A DNA stretch of 45,322 bases from Burkholderiales bacterium (GCA_018781585.1 JADMJT010000022.1:1-45322); one strand, 5' to 3'; counted from the stretch's first letter, positions 27,535 to 36,570 are shown. Notes: generated by a model not told the origin, from the letters alone. Program-made: numbers and translations.

Positions 27535-29156
27535 GCGGCAATCCCATATTTTTTTGCTACGTCCTGCGCCAGTTTGCTGATCGACAGCAGTTTGGGGTGG
27601 GTCGCGCTTTTTGAGCGCGCCACATCGAGATAGCGCCGGGCAGATGCCATGTAACTGTCATTCCAACCCAGCTTGTCGATATGCACCAGCAGGGCTTGCG
27701 CTGCATTGAGCACAATTTGCAAGTTCTCCGGCATTTTCGCTGCGGCTTCAGTAAGCAACTTGACCGAGCCTTCCAAATCGCCCTGCTGCGCTTTGAGTAC
27801 GCCTTGGTTGTTGAGTTGAATAATAGACTTCACGTTGCTGTCCACTAATGCGCTGCCTTCCGCACCTTTGCCCGCATCCTCGAACACCTGCTTTGCTTTC
27901 TGGATCAGTGCTTGGCTGTCATGGTTGTTACGCACCAGATTTTCGATCAGGCTCTTTGCTTCTTCTTCCTCACCATGGGCAAAGCAGGCCTTGGCGAGAT
28001 CAAGCGTGAGTTCCGCGCTGCTCTTGAAATCGCCTGCTTGCTTAGCATGCATGGCGGTGGCCAACGCCACGGACGAGGCCTGGTCGTTGCCGGCCTTGGT
28101 GTGTACCAAGCTTTCCATTACTGAAGCGGTGAAGGTTACCTCGGGGGAGTTGTTGAACGAGGTGCGCGCATCACGCAGTGTGCTCAGCGCCTCATTTAAT
28201 TTCCCGCATTCCATTTGCACACGAGAGAGATTTGCAAAGTCGTCTGCCACGCGAAAAAATGAGGTTTTGCCCCGTGCTACCACGTTCGAAAAAGCCTTTT
28301 CGGCGGCCGCCATATCGCCGTTGCGCATCGCCAGTTGCCCCATCTCCTTTTGTCGGTGCATGGTGTAGGGCGATGCGGCCACGGCTTGCTCCAGCACTTG
28401 CTGCGCGCGTTCGGTTTTGGCCTGCGCTTCGCACACTTTAGACAGTAAATCGTAAGCCGCCATGTACTCGGGCGCTTCTTCAATCACTTCTGCCAACAAG
28501 GCTTCCGCCTCTTGGTGATTACCTTTGCAGTGCAACATGGTGGCCAGCCCCATGCGCGCCCACGGCACGGCGCGTAGATCCACCACCTGCTGATAAATCT
28601 TCTGCGCCTCCTCGATATTGCCTTGCGTGACATACAGCTCCGCCAGCAGCCGCAATACATCGATGGTGTATTTGCTGTTTTGCTTGGAGAGCTCGGTACA
28701 TACTTGCGTGGCCTCGGCCAGTTTGCCGTCTTCGATCAGGCGATAGATCGGTCCGAACGCCAGCTTCTTCAGCATTACCCGCTCCAGGCGGTTTTTCAGT
28801 ACCTCGGCGGTAAATGGCTTGATCAGATAATCGTCCGGCGCCAGCTCGACCGCCGATACCACTTTCTCATACACGCTCTCGGCGGTGACCATGATGAATA
28901 CGGTGGATAAATTAATCAGCTTGTTGTGGCGAAGCTGCTCCAGGAGTTGCTGACCATCCGAACCGTCACCCAAAAAATAGTCGCAAATAATGATGTCGTA
29001 AGGCTTGGTTTGGAGGCGCCGAATCGCATCGTTGGCCGTGCCCGCCATCTCCGTATACACCACGCCAAAATTGCTGAGAATGGCGCGCATCGAAGAGCGC
29101 ATGCCGGAAACATCGTCGACGATGAGCACCCGCTTTGTTTCGAAATTAATATCCAT
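27531..29156 (-). CDS. Response regulator with TPR-rich C-terminus
   Basis: This 541-aa protein starts with a CheY-like receiver: acidic pair Asp14-Asp15, phosphoacceptor Asp59 (IIICDYFLG) and the conserved lysine in LIKPFTAEVL. The rest, from about residue 130, is a string of helical TPR-like repeats (for example RLLAELYVTQGNIEEAQKIY) with no DNA-binding domain. Output is therefore probably by protein-protein contact. The ATG at 29156 is preferred over one 36 bases upstream because the protein then begins just before the receiver fold. The kinase downstream is translationally coupled. Confidence 0.88.
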   Translation of the reverse strand: MDINFETKRVLIVDDVSGMRSSMRAILSNFGVVYTEMAGTANDAIRRLQTKPYDIIICDYFLGDGSDGQQLLEQLRHNKLINLSTVFIMVTAESVYEKVVSAVELAPDDYLIKPFTAEVLKNRLERVMLKKLAFGPIYRLIEDGKLAEATQVCTELSKQNSKYTIDVLRLLAELYVTQGNIEEAQKIYQQVVDLRAVPWARMGLATMLHCKGNHQEAEALLAEVIEEAPEYMAAYDLLSKVCEAQAKTERAQQVLEQAVAASPYTMHRQKEMGQLAMRNGDMAAAEKAFSNVVARGKTSFFRVADDFANLSRVQMECGKLNEALSTLRDARTSFNNSPEVTFTASVMESLVHTKAGNDQASSVALATAMHAKQAGDFKSSAELTLDLAKACFAHGEEEEAKSLIENLVRNNHDSQALIQKAKQVFEDAGKGAEGSALVDSNVKSIIQLNNQGVLKAQQGDLEGSVKLLTEAAAKMPENLQIVLNAAQALLVHIDKLGWNDSYMASARRYLDVARSKSATHPKLLSISKLAQDVAKKYGIAA

Positions 29157-29252
29157 GATCCGTATCTGAAATGGTTTGCAACGCACGACCATAGAGGCCT
29201 GCGTTAAATGCTATAACGGCATGAATATGGGGAAGATTGAGGGGGGGGGTGA

Positions 29253-29268
29253 CCGTAGTTAACTACGG
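29253..29268. repeat. Perfect 16-bp palindrome beside a G9 tract
   Basis: CCGTAGTTAACTACGG is a perfect inverted repeat, and a run of nine G lies at 29241-29249. Both are in the 126-bp gap between the carbonic anhydrase-like gene and the response regulator gene. It could be an operator for a dimeric protein or a weak terminator stem; there is no T-run on the minus strand. Confidence 0.5.
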
Positions 29269-29282
29269 GAAGAGGGCGCGTG

Positions 29283-29807
29283 CTATTTATAGCTGCAAGC
29301 TAAAGCGATGTAATGCTCAGCCGAGTAGTTGAAGTAAGCCAGTTCTTCCTCAGTCAGCGGCCGCAATTGTTTAGCGGGGCGGCCGAGATACAAATAGCCG
29401 CTTTGCAGCGTCTTGCCTTCCGGCACCAGTGAACCCGCGCCGAGCAAGACGCGCGGTTCGAGCACGGCTTTATCCATGATGATCGAGCCCATGCCAATCA
29501 GGCATTCGTCGTCGATGGTGCAACCGTGCAGGATCACGCTGTGGCCGACGGTGACGCGCTCACCGATGATGAGCGGCGCACCATTTGGATCCCCTGTGCT
29601 TTTGTGTGAGACGTGCAGCACGGATAGATCTTGGATGTTGCTGCCGGCGCCGATGCTAATGGCGTTTACGTCGCCGCGGATCACCGCGCCGCACCAGACC
29701 GACGCGTTTTCACCGAGGGTGACTTCACCGATGATTTGCGCGCTGGGGTGAACGTAAACGCTGGCGTGAAGGGCGGGATGGATGCCGTGATGGGGGATGA
29801 TGTTCAT
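29283..29807 (-). CDS. Gamma carbonic anhydrase-like hexapeptide-repeat protein
   Basis: This 174-aa protein has the left-handed beta-helix of the gamma carbonic anhydrase family (YrdA/PaaY-like). Hexapeptide turns are visible from VYVHPSAQIIGEVTLGENASVW onwards in pieces such as VIRGDVNAISIG and IIGERVTVGH. The expected zinc histidines are present in VLHVSHKS and VGHSVILHGC. Whether it hydrates carbon dioxide or does something else is unknown for most of this group. The ATG at 29807 has AAGGTC upstream; a longer frame to 29870 lacks support. It is divergent from prlC. Confidence 0.88.
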   Translation of the reverse strand: MNIIPHHGIHPALHASVYVHPSAQIIGEVTLGENASVWCGAVIRGDVNAISIGAGSNIQDLSVLHVSHKSTGDPNGAPLIIGERVTVGHSVILHGCTIDDECLIGMGSIIMDKAVLEPRVLLGAGSLVPEGKTLQSGYLYLGRPAKQLRPLTEEELAYFNYSAEHYIALACSYK

Positions 29808-29880
29808 AAAGATAGACCTTGAGTTTCGCGGCATTGCCTGACGCCTGATCACTGACGCCCGACGCCTCAACGTTGGCTAG

Positions 29881-29886
29881 TATAAT
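29881..29886 (+). promoter_or_regulatory. Candidate -10 box for prlC
   Basis: A perfect TATAAT lies 29 nt before the prlC ATG. No convincing -35 box is seen at the right distance. The preceding bases contain the near-repeat TGACGCC at 29839-29845 and 29853-29859, which could be a binding site. Confidence 0.4.
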
Positions 29887-29914
29887 TGGCGTATTCCCCA
29901 TTCGAAAGATAACC

Positions 29915-31945
29915 ATGAACCCTTTATTGGATATTTCCGGCTTGCCGCGCTTTGCCGAGATTAAATCGGAGCACGTCACCCCGGCCATTGAGCAGTTACT
30001 GGCGAACAATCGTGCCGTGGTTTCAACCCTTACTGCGGATACGAGCGCACCCACTTGGCAAACTTTCGTACTGCCCCTGGAAGATTCGAACGAGCATCTA
30101 TCGCGTGCCTGGTCACAGGTCTCGCACATGAATTCGGTGGTGAATAGCCCCGAGTTGCGCGAGGTGTACAACGCTAACCTGTCCAAGATCACCGAATACT
30201 ATGCCGAGCTGTCGCAGAATCTAAAGCTCTATGATCGATACAAGGCGATTAAAACCTCGCCCGAATTCGCGCAACTGAGCGCAGCGCAGAAAAAAATCAT
30301 CGATAACGAGCTGCGCGATTTTCGCCTCGGCGGCGCGGAGCTGCCCGAAGATCAAAAAATACGCTTTAAAGCGATTCAGGAAGAACTCGCCACCCTCTCC
30401 GCACGCTTCGAGGAAAACTTGCTCGACACCACCAATGCTTATGCAAAGTATGTCGAGCATGAAGCCGAACTCAAGGGACTTCCCGCCGATGTGTTGCAAG
30501 CAGCGCAAGAAGCGGCAAGCGCCGACGGCAAGCCGGGCTGGAAATTCACGCTGCACGCGCCCTCTTATATGCCGGTAATGCAATACGCCGAGCATCGCCC
30601 TTTGCGCGAGGCTTTGTATCGCGCCTATGTGACACGCGCCTCCGAATTCGGCAAAGCCGAGTGGGATAACACGCCCTTGATTGGGCAGATTCTCGCGTTG
30701 CGTCAGGAGGCCGCGCACCTGATCGGCTATAAGAGTTATGCCGAGGTGTCGCTCGCCACCAAGATGGCTGCGACCCCAGATGAAGTCATGGATTTCTTAA
30801 ATTCCTTGGGGCAGCGCGCCAAACCTTTCGCGCAAAAAGACCTGGCTGAAGTGCGTGCCTTCGCTGCGGAAAATTTCGGTATGCCCGAGTTGGAAGCGTG
30901 GGACATCGGCTATTACTCGGAAAAATTGCGCGAGGCGCGCTATGGATTCTCGGATGAGGAGGTGAAGCAATATTTCCCCGAGTCCACGGTGCTGCCCGGC
31001 ATGTTCAAGCTGGTGGAGACGATCTACGGCCTGAAAATTCACGAAACCCACGCACCGACTTGGCATGCGGATGTGCGCTTCTTCTCGATCACTGACCATA
31101 CTGGGCAACTGGTTGGCCAGTTTTATCTTGACCTGTATGCGCGCAAAAACAAACGCGGTGGGGCCTGGATGGACGATGCGATCACGCGCCGGCGCAAGCA
31201 GGAATCGATTCAAACGCCGGTGGCTTATCTCACCTGCAATTTCTCCGCGCCGGTCGGTGGCAAACCGGCGCTGTTCACGCATGATGAGGTGATCACCTTG
31301 TTCCACGAATTCGGCCACGGCTTGCATCACTTGCTCACCAAAATCGAAGACTTGGGCGTATCCGGCATCAACGGCGTGGAATGGGACGCGGTCGAACTAC
31401 CCTCGCAGTTCATGGAAAATTTTTGTTGGGAATGGGATGTGGTGCGCCACATGTCGCGCCATGTGGATACGGGCGAATCCTTGCCGCGCGCGCTGTACGA
31501 CAAAATGTTGCAAGCGAAAAATTTCCAAAGCGGCTTGTTCACCATGCGTCAAATCGAATTCGCGCTATTCGATATGCGGCTACATGATGAATTCGATCCT
31601 AAGGGTGCGCGTAGCGTGTTGCAATTGCTGGAAGAGGTGCGCGAGCAGGTGGCGGTGATCCGGCCGCCGGCTTTCAATCGTTTCCCCAACAACTTTTCCC
31701 ACATCTTCGCCGGTGGCTATGCCGCGGGTTATTACAGCTATAAGTGGGCCGAGGTGCTGTCGGCCGACGCCTACAGCCTATTCGAAGAAAACGGCGTATT
31801 GAGCGCCGAGGTGGGCCATCGCTTCTGGAGCGAAATATTAGGGCAGGGCGGCAGCCGCCCGGCGCTGGAATCATTTGTTGCGTTCCGTGGGCGCGAGCCG
31901 ACCTTGGATGCCCTGCTTCGCCATTCGGGTATGGTGGAGGCATAA
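29915..31945 (+). CDS. prlC: Oligopeptidase A (M3 metallopeptidase)
   Basis: This 676-aa protein is oligopeptidase A, a cytoplasmic zinc peptidase that degrades short peptides, including cleaved signal peptides. The zinc motif HEFGH lies at 464-468 (FHEFGHGLHHL), and the third ligand is in NGVEWDAVELPSQF. Length is that of E. coli PrlC. A TTG-initiated extension to 29873 is possible but the ATG at 29915 aligns with family starts (MNPLLDISGLPRF). A perfect TATAAT box lies upstream. Confidence 0.95.
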   Translation: MNPLLDISGLPRFAEIKSEHVTPAIEQLLANNRAVVSTLTADTSAPTWQTFVLPLEDSNEHLSRAWSQVSHMNSVVNSPELREVYNANLSKITEYYAELSQNLKLYDRYKAIKTSPEFAQLSAAQKKIIDNELRDFRLGGAELPEDQKIRFKAIQEELATLSARFEENLLDTTNAYAKYVEHEAELKGLPADVLQAAQEAASADGKPGWKFTLHAPSYMPVMQYAEHRPLREALYRAYVTRASEFGKAEWDNTPLIGQILALRQEAAHLIGYKSYAEVSLATKMAATPDEVMDFLNSLGQRAKPFAQKDLAEVRAFAAENFGMPELEAWDIGYYSEKLREARYGFSDEEVKQYFPESTVLPGMFKLVETIYGLKIHETHAPTWHADVRFFSITDHTGQLVGQFYLDLYARKNKRGGAWMDDAITRRRKQESIQTPVAYLTCNFSAPVGGKPALFTHDEVITLFHEFGHGLHHLLTKIEDLGVSGINGVEWDAVELPSQFMENFCWEWDVVRHMSRHVDTGESLPRALYDKMLQAKNFQSGLFTMRQIEFALFDMRLHDEFDPKGARSVLQLLEEVREQVAVIRPPAFNRFPNNFSHIFAGGYAAGYYSYKWAEVLSADAYSLFEENGVLSAEVGHRFWSEILGQGGSRPALESFVAFRGREPTLDALLRHSGMVEA

Positions 31946-31950
31946 AGCAC

Positions 31951-31979
31951 TTGATTTGACTCAGAACGTATGATATTAC
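31951..31979 (+). promoter_or_regulatory. Candidate promoter for the SH3/DUF4124 gene pair
   Basis: TTGATT (31951-31956) and TATTAC (31974-31979) are 17 bp apart, and the -10 is preceded by TGA, giving an extended -10 (TGN) element. The next start codon is at 32010. Confidence 0.45.
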
Positions 31980-32009
31980 ATGAAGAAATTCACGTAACGA
32001 GCTGAGCCA

Positions 32010-32477
32010 ATGAAGGTTTTTTTGATTACCGCATTGCTGATTTGGGCTTTTCCTGCACTGGCTAATACGGCCACCGTGGTGGAGGGGACGCGTGTTAATT
32101 TGCGTAGCGGCAAACTTGATACTTATCGCGTGGTCAAAGCGCTGGAGCCCGGCACGGAAGTCGAAGTGCTGCGCCAGGAGCAAACCTATGTCCAGGTTAA
32201 AACCAGTGAAGGCGATGTGGGGTGGCTTCCATTGCGCTTAGTGAAGATTACCGTTGCGCAGCCCGCACCGCCGGCGCCGACACCGGTGTCCGCGCCCGAA
32301 GCGGTAAACGCGGAAATAGCCCAAGCCGAACGCAAGCAAAGACACGATCCGGAATATGTTTTTTCGGTCTGGATGATAGTTGGCGTTGGCGTAGGCGGGC
32401 TGGTGCTGGGCATCCTGCTTGGCATGGGTAGCTTGCAGGCTTACTATCGAAAGAAGCTGAACGGGTTAAGGATTTAA
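32010..32477 (+). CDS. SH3-domain membrane protein (YgiM-like)
   Basis: This 155-aa protein has a signal peptide (MKVFLITALLIWAFPALA), a bacterial SH3 domain (VEGTRVNLRSGKLDTYRVVK to DVGWLPLRLVKI, about residues 22-80), a proline-rich linker and one C-terminal membrane segment (VFSVWMIVGVGVGGLVLGIL) with a short basic tail. This layout is that of the YgiM-type SH3 proteins. It would expose the SH3 domain in the periplasm, where such domains often bind peptidoglycan or partner proteins. One base separates it from the next gene. Confidence 0.85.
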   Translation: MKVFLITALLIWAFPALANTATVVEGTRVNLRSGKLDTYRVVKALEPGTEVEVLRQEQTYVQVKTSEGDVGWLPLRLVKITVAQPAPPAPTPVSAPEAVNAEIAQAERKQRHDPEYVFSVWMIVGVGVGGLVLGILLGMGSLQAYYRKKLNGLRI

Positions 32478-32478
32478 G

Positions 32479-33069
32479 ATGAAAATGCTGATGGTTTCGT
32501 TGCTAGGATTTACCTTTTTGCTGGGTGCGACCGCGCAAGCGGAGATGTACCGGTGGGTGGATAAAGACGGCAAAGTGCATTACACCGATCAACCGCCACC
32601 GCCCAATGAAGCCAAAAAAGTGGAAGAGAAAAAATTTGGCGGCAACCTGATTCAAGGCGGGAGCCTGCCCTATGCGACGCAGCAAGCCGCAAAAAACTTC
32701 CCGATAACGCTCTATACCGGCGATTGTGGTGAGGCATGCACCCAAGCAAAAACGTATTTGACCAAGCGCGGCATTCCGTATAGCGAGCGTTTGCCCGGCA
32801 AGAACCTGACCGACTCAGAACTATTTAAAAAGATAACCAAGGAAAATTTTATTCCCTTTTTACAGGTCGGCAGCAGCACCCAGTTAAAGGGCTTTGACGA
32901 GGCGGCGTGGGCCGCAGCCCTCGATCAAGCTGGGTACCCCAAGAGCAACCCTTTCCCCGCGGGCCAGCAGCCGAAACCGGCCGAGCCGGGCAAAGCGGAA
33001 ACACCACCCGCCGCCAACACGCCAGCCAACCCGAAGCCTGAAGATGGCAGCGGACGCAAAAGCTACTGA
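32479..33069 (+). CDS. DUF4124 and glutaredoxin-like secreted protein
   Basis: This 196-aa protein begins with a signal peptide (MKMLMVSLLGFTFLLGATAQA), followed by a DUF4124 domain (EMYRWVDKDGKVHYTDQPPP). Residues about 70-155 resemble a glutaredoxin fold: ITLYTGDCGEACTQAKTYL has the two cysteines in a CX3C spacing instead of the usual CX2C. A proline-rich disordered tail ends the protein. RBS AAGGA lies 7 nt upstream, overlapping the end of the SH3 gene. A periplasmic redox or structural role is possible but not shown. Confidence 0.85.
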   Translation: MKMLMVSLLGFTFLLGATAQAEMYRWVDKDGKVHYTDQPPPPNEAKKVEEKKFGGNLIQGGSLPYATQQAAKNFPITLYTGDCGEACTQAKTYLTKRGIPYSERLPGKNLTDSELFKKITKENFIPFLQVGSSTQLKGFDEAAWAAALDQAGYPKSNPFPAGQQPKPAEPGKAETPPAANTPANPKPEDGSGRKSY

Positions 33070-33157
33070 ACCGGCTTAATTCATTGTGCTCACTTCGCGC
33101 CAGCGGCGCCATGCTGGCACGAATCGATAATATCTCCCAACAGAAAGCTTCAATGCA

Positions 33158-33922
33158 ATGAAGATCGCGACTTGGAATGTCAACTCGCTCAAGGTGCGTT
33201 TGCCCCAGGTGTTGGAATGGCTGGCGCAAAATCAGCCTGATGTGTTGTGCCTGCAGGAGACCAAGCAAGAAGATAAGAATTTTCCGCATGCGGAACTGAA
33301 TGCTGCCGGCTATCAAGCCAGCTTCTCCGGGCAAAAAACCTACAACGGCGTGGCGATCTTGAGCCTAGCGCCGCAGCAAAATGTGCAGGTGGGTATTCCT
33401 GGTTTGGTGGACGAACAAAAGCGTGTTTTAGCCGCCACTGTGAATGGCGTGCGCATCGTGAATGTCTATATCCCCAATGGCCAAAGTATCGATTCGGACA
33501 AATATCAATACAAGCTCGCTTGGCTCAAGGCACTGACCGCCTGGCTGGAAGCCGAATTGAAAACCTATCCTCAGCTTGCGCTGCTGGGCGATTACAACAT
33601 TGCACCCGAAGATCGCGATGTGCATGATCCGCAAGCTTGGGCGGGGCAAGTGTTGTGCTCCGAGCCGGAGCGCGCGGCGTTTCAAGCCTTAATCAAACTT
33701 GGCTTGCAGGACAGCTTCCGCTTATTCGAGCAAGCGGAGAAATCGTTCTCGTGGTGGGATTACCGCATGAACGCTTTTCGCCGCAATCTGGGATTGCGCA
33801 TCGACCATATCGTGGTTTCCGCCGCGTTGATCCCCGCCTGCAAGGCAGCGCGCATCGACAAGGAAGCGCGCAAAGCAGAACGGCCTTCGGATCATGCGCC
33901 GGTGGTGCTGGAATTGGAATAA
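33158..33922 (+). CDS. xth: Exodeoxyribonuclease III
   Basis: This 254-aa protein is the exonuclease III/AP endonuclease of base excision repair. [20 protein letters not shown] begins it; Asn7, Glu34 (LQETK) and the [12 protein letters not shown] segment bind metal and DNA. The C-terminal RIDHIVVS and [12 protein letters not shown] contain the catalytic Asp-His pair. Length is typical. It is separated by 88 nt from the previous gene, with a small GCCAGC/GCTGGC stem in between and no strong promoter by eye. Confidence 0.97.
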   Translation: MKIATWNVNSLKVRLPQVLEWLAQNQPDVLCLQETKQEDKNFPHAELNAAGYQASFSGQKTYNGVAILSLAPQQNVQVGIPGLVDEQKRVLAATVNGVRIVNVYIPNGQSIDSDKYQYKLAWLKALTAWLEAELKTYPQLALLGDYNIAPEDRDVHDPQAWAGQVLCSEPERAAFQALIKLGLQDSFRLFEQAEKSFSWWDYRMNAFRRNLGLRIDHIVVSAALIPACKAARIDKEARKAERPSDHAPVVLELE

Positions 33923-34240
33923 AACTCAAAATACAAGAGGTGACTGCTTCGTTGTGTTCTCCAACAACCAAAGCCTGAACATCCCGCTTACATTTTCAAG
34001 TATTTTTTCACGAATTTCGTATTTTCTGCCCTGCGGTTGAAATCGCATGCCTGCCAGTTGCTGCCCGATAGTTTTCCCGGCAACGCTTCTTCAATCTTGA
34101 TTCGAACCCATCCACACTTGGTTTACACGAATGGCGAAATACTCTAGATTAAGACGTATTGAACCGTCTTGTTGACTAACGAAGAGCGTTTATCCAAACG
34201 GAGTTTAAGCGCATTGTCATGACTATACCCCCGCACCACC
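33923..34240. other. 318-bp gap upstream of the GGDEF/HD-GYP gene
   Basis: No gene of credible size or composition is seen. The right part contains the candidate promoter and inverted repeat listed separately; the left part (33923-34110) shows no recognisable element or terminator. Confidence 0.6.
34122..34150 (+). promoter_or_regulatory. Candidate sigma-70 promoter for the globin-coupled c-di-GMP gene
   Basis: TTTACA (34122-34127, 5/6 match) and TAGATT (34145-34150, 4/6 match) are 17 bp apart. Immediately downstream AAGACG (34151-34156) and CGTCTT (34165-34170) form an inverted repeat over the expected start site, which could be an operator. The leader to the ATG at 34241 would be about 85 nt. 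Confidence 0.45.
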
Positions 34241-36379
34241 ATGCCTGACACCTTGCACCTAAGTCCCGCGGAGGCAGCACAGCGTAAGGCCTTTCTGGAA
34301 TTCGGTGAAAAGGACGTCGTCCGGCTCAAGGATTTGCACGCCTTGTTGGCTGGCCAGGCGTCTTTTTTCGTCGAAGCATTTTATGCTCATCTGTTGGCTT
34401 TTGAAGAGACGCAGCGTTTAATTCAGGACGGCGCCAAGCTGGAGGGGCTCAAGAAAGCTCAGGCAGCGTATTTCGATCAACTGACCGCCGGCGAATATGG
34501 CGACGCCTACATTCAAAATCGCATTCGCGTCGGTATTGCGCATCGGCGGGTGGGATTGGATCCGAAGTGGTATCTTGGGGCTTATAACAAATACCTCGCC
34601 CTTCTGCTTCCCAAGGTGGGGAGCCTCCTGGGGGAGGATGCCGGGAAGACCCTGGAAACAACCCTGGCATTATTACGGATCATTTTCCTGGATATGGGAA
34701 TTGCCATCGATACCTATATCGATGCTGATCGTCAGGCCATCCGCAACAAAACCGAGCAGCTCGAAGCCCTCAATCAAGTGGCAATCGCCATATCGTCATC
34801 ACTGGGACTGCAAGAGGTTCTGGATCGGATCATGCGTTCCGGAATTGCGCTGAGCGTGTCAAAGGCCGCCTGCATCGCCTTCTACAGCGAGGAATCGCAG
34901 CGCTTTGAAGAGTGGCACACGCAAGGACTCTCGGCGCATTTCATCAAGAACATGTCATTCAGTCCCGGCGGCTTGGCGGATGAAACATTTACCTCGGAGA
35001 GCCACGTTGTCAGCAACGATCGGCCGGAAACCCGCCACAAGTTAAGCAAGCTGGCGCGCGATGAGGGTATTCTCGGCTTTATCTGTTTGCCGCTCATCAG
35101 CCATACGCGCCGTTTAGGCGTGCTTTATCTCTATCGCCACGACCGCGATACTTTCCTGCCGGAAGAGGTCAATCTGTTGACCACCTTTGCGCACCTTGCA
35201 GCAGGCGCCTTGGAAAATGCGCGCTTGCATGCGCAAACTCTGAGTTTGGCAACCACCGATACGCTGACCAGCCTGCTTAACCGGCGCGCGTTGGACGAGC
35301 GCCTGCATGGAGAAATGCAGCGTTCCCGCCGCTACGGAAAATCATTTTCCATCTTGATGCTGGATATCGATCATTTCAAGAAGGTCAACGACAGCTATGG
35401 ACATCCGGCTGGAGATGCCGTGCTTAAGCAGCTTGCCGCCATTCTGAAAAAACAGGCAAGAGATGTGGACAGCGTAGCGCGCTATGGCGGTGAGGAGTTC
35501 GTGATTGTGGCCCCGGAGTTGGACGGAAGCAGTGCGCAGCTAGTGGGCGAGCGTATTCGCAAGGCTGTCGCAGGCACCGCTTTTATCCTGCCGGACGGTA
35601 GGGAGATCGGCGTAACAGTGAGCATCGGCATCGCCTGCTTTCCACGCTGCGCCGATAGCGCCGAGGCCATGATCGAGCGGGCGGATCAAGCGCTTTATCT
35701 CGCCAAGCGGGAGGGCAGAAACCGGGTTTACCTGTACCGCGAACTGCTCCATGCCGAGCTGGAAAAATCACCAGGGCGCATTGCGGAATTGTTGAATCAA
35801 GACATCGAAAACGCCAAGGCCATCGCGACGGCCGTGAATGTCAAAACCGCTTATCTGCGTGATCACGCGGATAGGGTGGAGGCGTTTGCTATGAAGCTTG
35901 GCAGAAGGCTGCACCTCGCCAAAGCGGAACTGAAGTTGTTGCGTCACGCCAGCATTTTGCATGACCTGGGCTACTTAAGCGTCCCTGTAAGCATCGTCAA
36001 CAAGCGCGAACCCTTTACACCACAAGAGTGGGATATCATTAAACAACACCCCGTTGCGGCATCCGAAATGTTGAAAGAGGTTCCGGCTTTGCAAGACGCC
36101 ATGCCGTTGATCCGCCACCATCACGAATGGGTTGACGGCAACGGTTATCCGGATGGCCTCAAGGGGGAGGCCATTCCCTACCTTGCGCGCATCTTGTCGG
36201 TAGTGGACGCCTATAGTGCGATGACCAGCGACCGACCGCAACGCAGGGCGATGAAGCCTTACGAAGCACGCGCGCTGATCGCTGCGGGCGCCGGAAAACA
36301 ATTTGACGCCCATATTGTTGCCGAATTCATTCGTATGTTGGAAGGCGCGCAGGCCGATTCCTTCAAAGGGGATGCTTGA
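34241..36379 (+). CDS. Globin-coupled GAF-GGDEF-HD-GYP cyclic-di-GMP protein
   Basis: This 712-aa soluble protein has four parts. Residues about 1-160 resemble a globin-coupled sensor (protoglobin) with a proximal-type His101 in GIAHRRVGLDPKWYLGAYNK. A GAF-like domain follows (about 185-335). The GGDEF domain has GGEEF at 416-420 and an inhibitory-site RXXD (RDVD) five residues before it. The HD-GYP domain has HD at 574-575 and GYP at 635-637 (DGNGYPDGLKGEAIP). It may therefore both make and degrade cyclic di-GMP under control of oxygen or another gas. No clear RBS is seen and no earlier in-frame start exists. Confidence 0.9.
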   Translation: MPDTLHLSPAEAAQRKAFLEFGEKDVVRLKDLHALLAGQASFFVEAFYAHLLAFEETQRLIQDGAKLEGLKKAQAAYFDQLTAGEYGDAYIQNRIRVGIAHRRVGLDPKWYLGAYNKYLALLLPKVGSLLGEDAGKTLETTLALLRIIFLDMGIAIDTYIDADRQAIRNKTEQLEALNQVAIAISSSLGLQEVLDRIMRSGIALSVSKAACIAFYSEESQRFEEWHTQGLSAHFIKNMSFSPGGLADETFTSESHVVSNDRPETRHKLSKLARDEGILGFICLPLISHTRRLGVLYLYRHDRDTFLPEEVNLLTTFAHLAAGALENARLHAQTLSLATTDTLTSLLNRRALDERLHGEMQRSRRYGKSFSILMLDIDHFKKVNDSYGHPAGDAVLKQLAAILKKQARDVDSVARYGGEEFVIVAPELDGSSAQLVGERIRKAVAGTAFILPDGREIGVTVSIGIACFPRCADSAEAMIERADQALYLAKREGRNRVYLYRELLHAELEKSPGRIAELLNQDIENAKAIATAVNVKTAYLRDHADRVEAFAMKLGRRLHLAKAELKLLRHASILHDLGYLSVPVSIVNKREPFTPQEWDIIKQHPVAASEMLKEVPALQDAMPLIRHHHEWVDGNGYPDGLKGEAIPYLARILSVVDAYSAMTSDRPQRRAMKPYEARALIAAGAGKQFDAHIVAEFIRMLEGAQADSFKGDA

Positions 36380-36435
36380 CCCATCGTACTCTGCAATTCC
36401 TTGGGCGCCATTCAGATCAAATTGAACGCCGCATG

Positions 36436-36456
36436 GCGGGGCGTTTCAGCCCCCGC
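36436..36456. other. GC stem-loop in the convergent gap
   Basis: GCGGGG (36436-36441) pairs with CCCCGC (36451-36456) around a 9-nt loop in the 191-bp gap between the convergent GGDEF/HD-GYP and HDOD genes. No T-run follows. Nothing else recognisable was seen in the gap. Confidence 0.3.
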
Positions 36457-36570
36457 TCTGACCAGATCGAAGGCTCGACGCAGCAGATTCAGTTCGATCG
36501 TCGGGGTGCGTCAATTCTGCCGGGGCGAAGCCATGCTGTGCGACCACATAAAAGGGGAGGCAGTTTGGGA

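Noticed and set aside
33111-33135. Sigma-54 promoter before xth (TGGCACG at 33115-33121)
   Set aside because: The -24-like element is good but the -12 GC element is missing at the required spacing.
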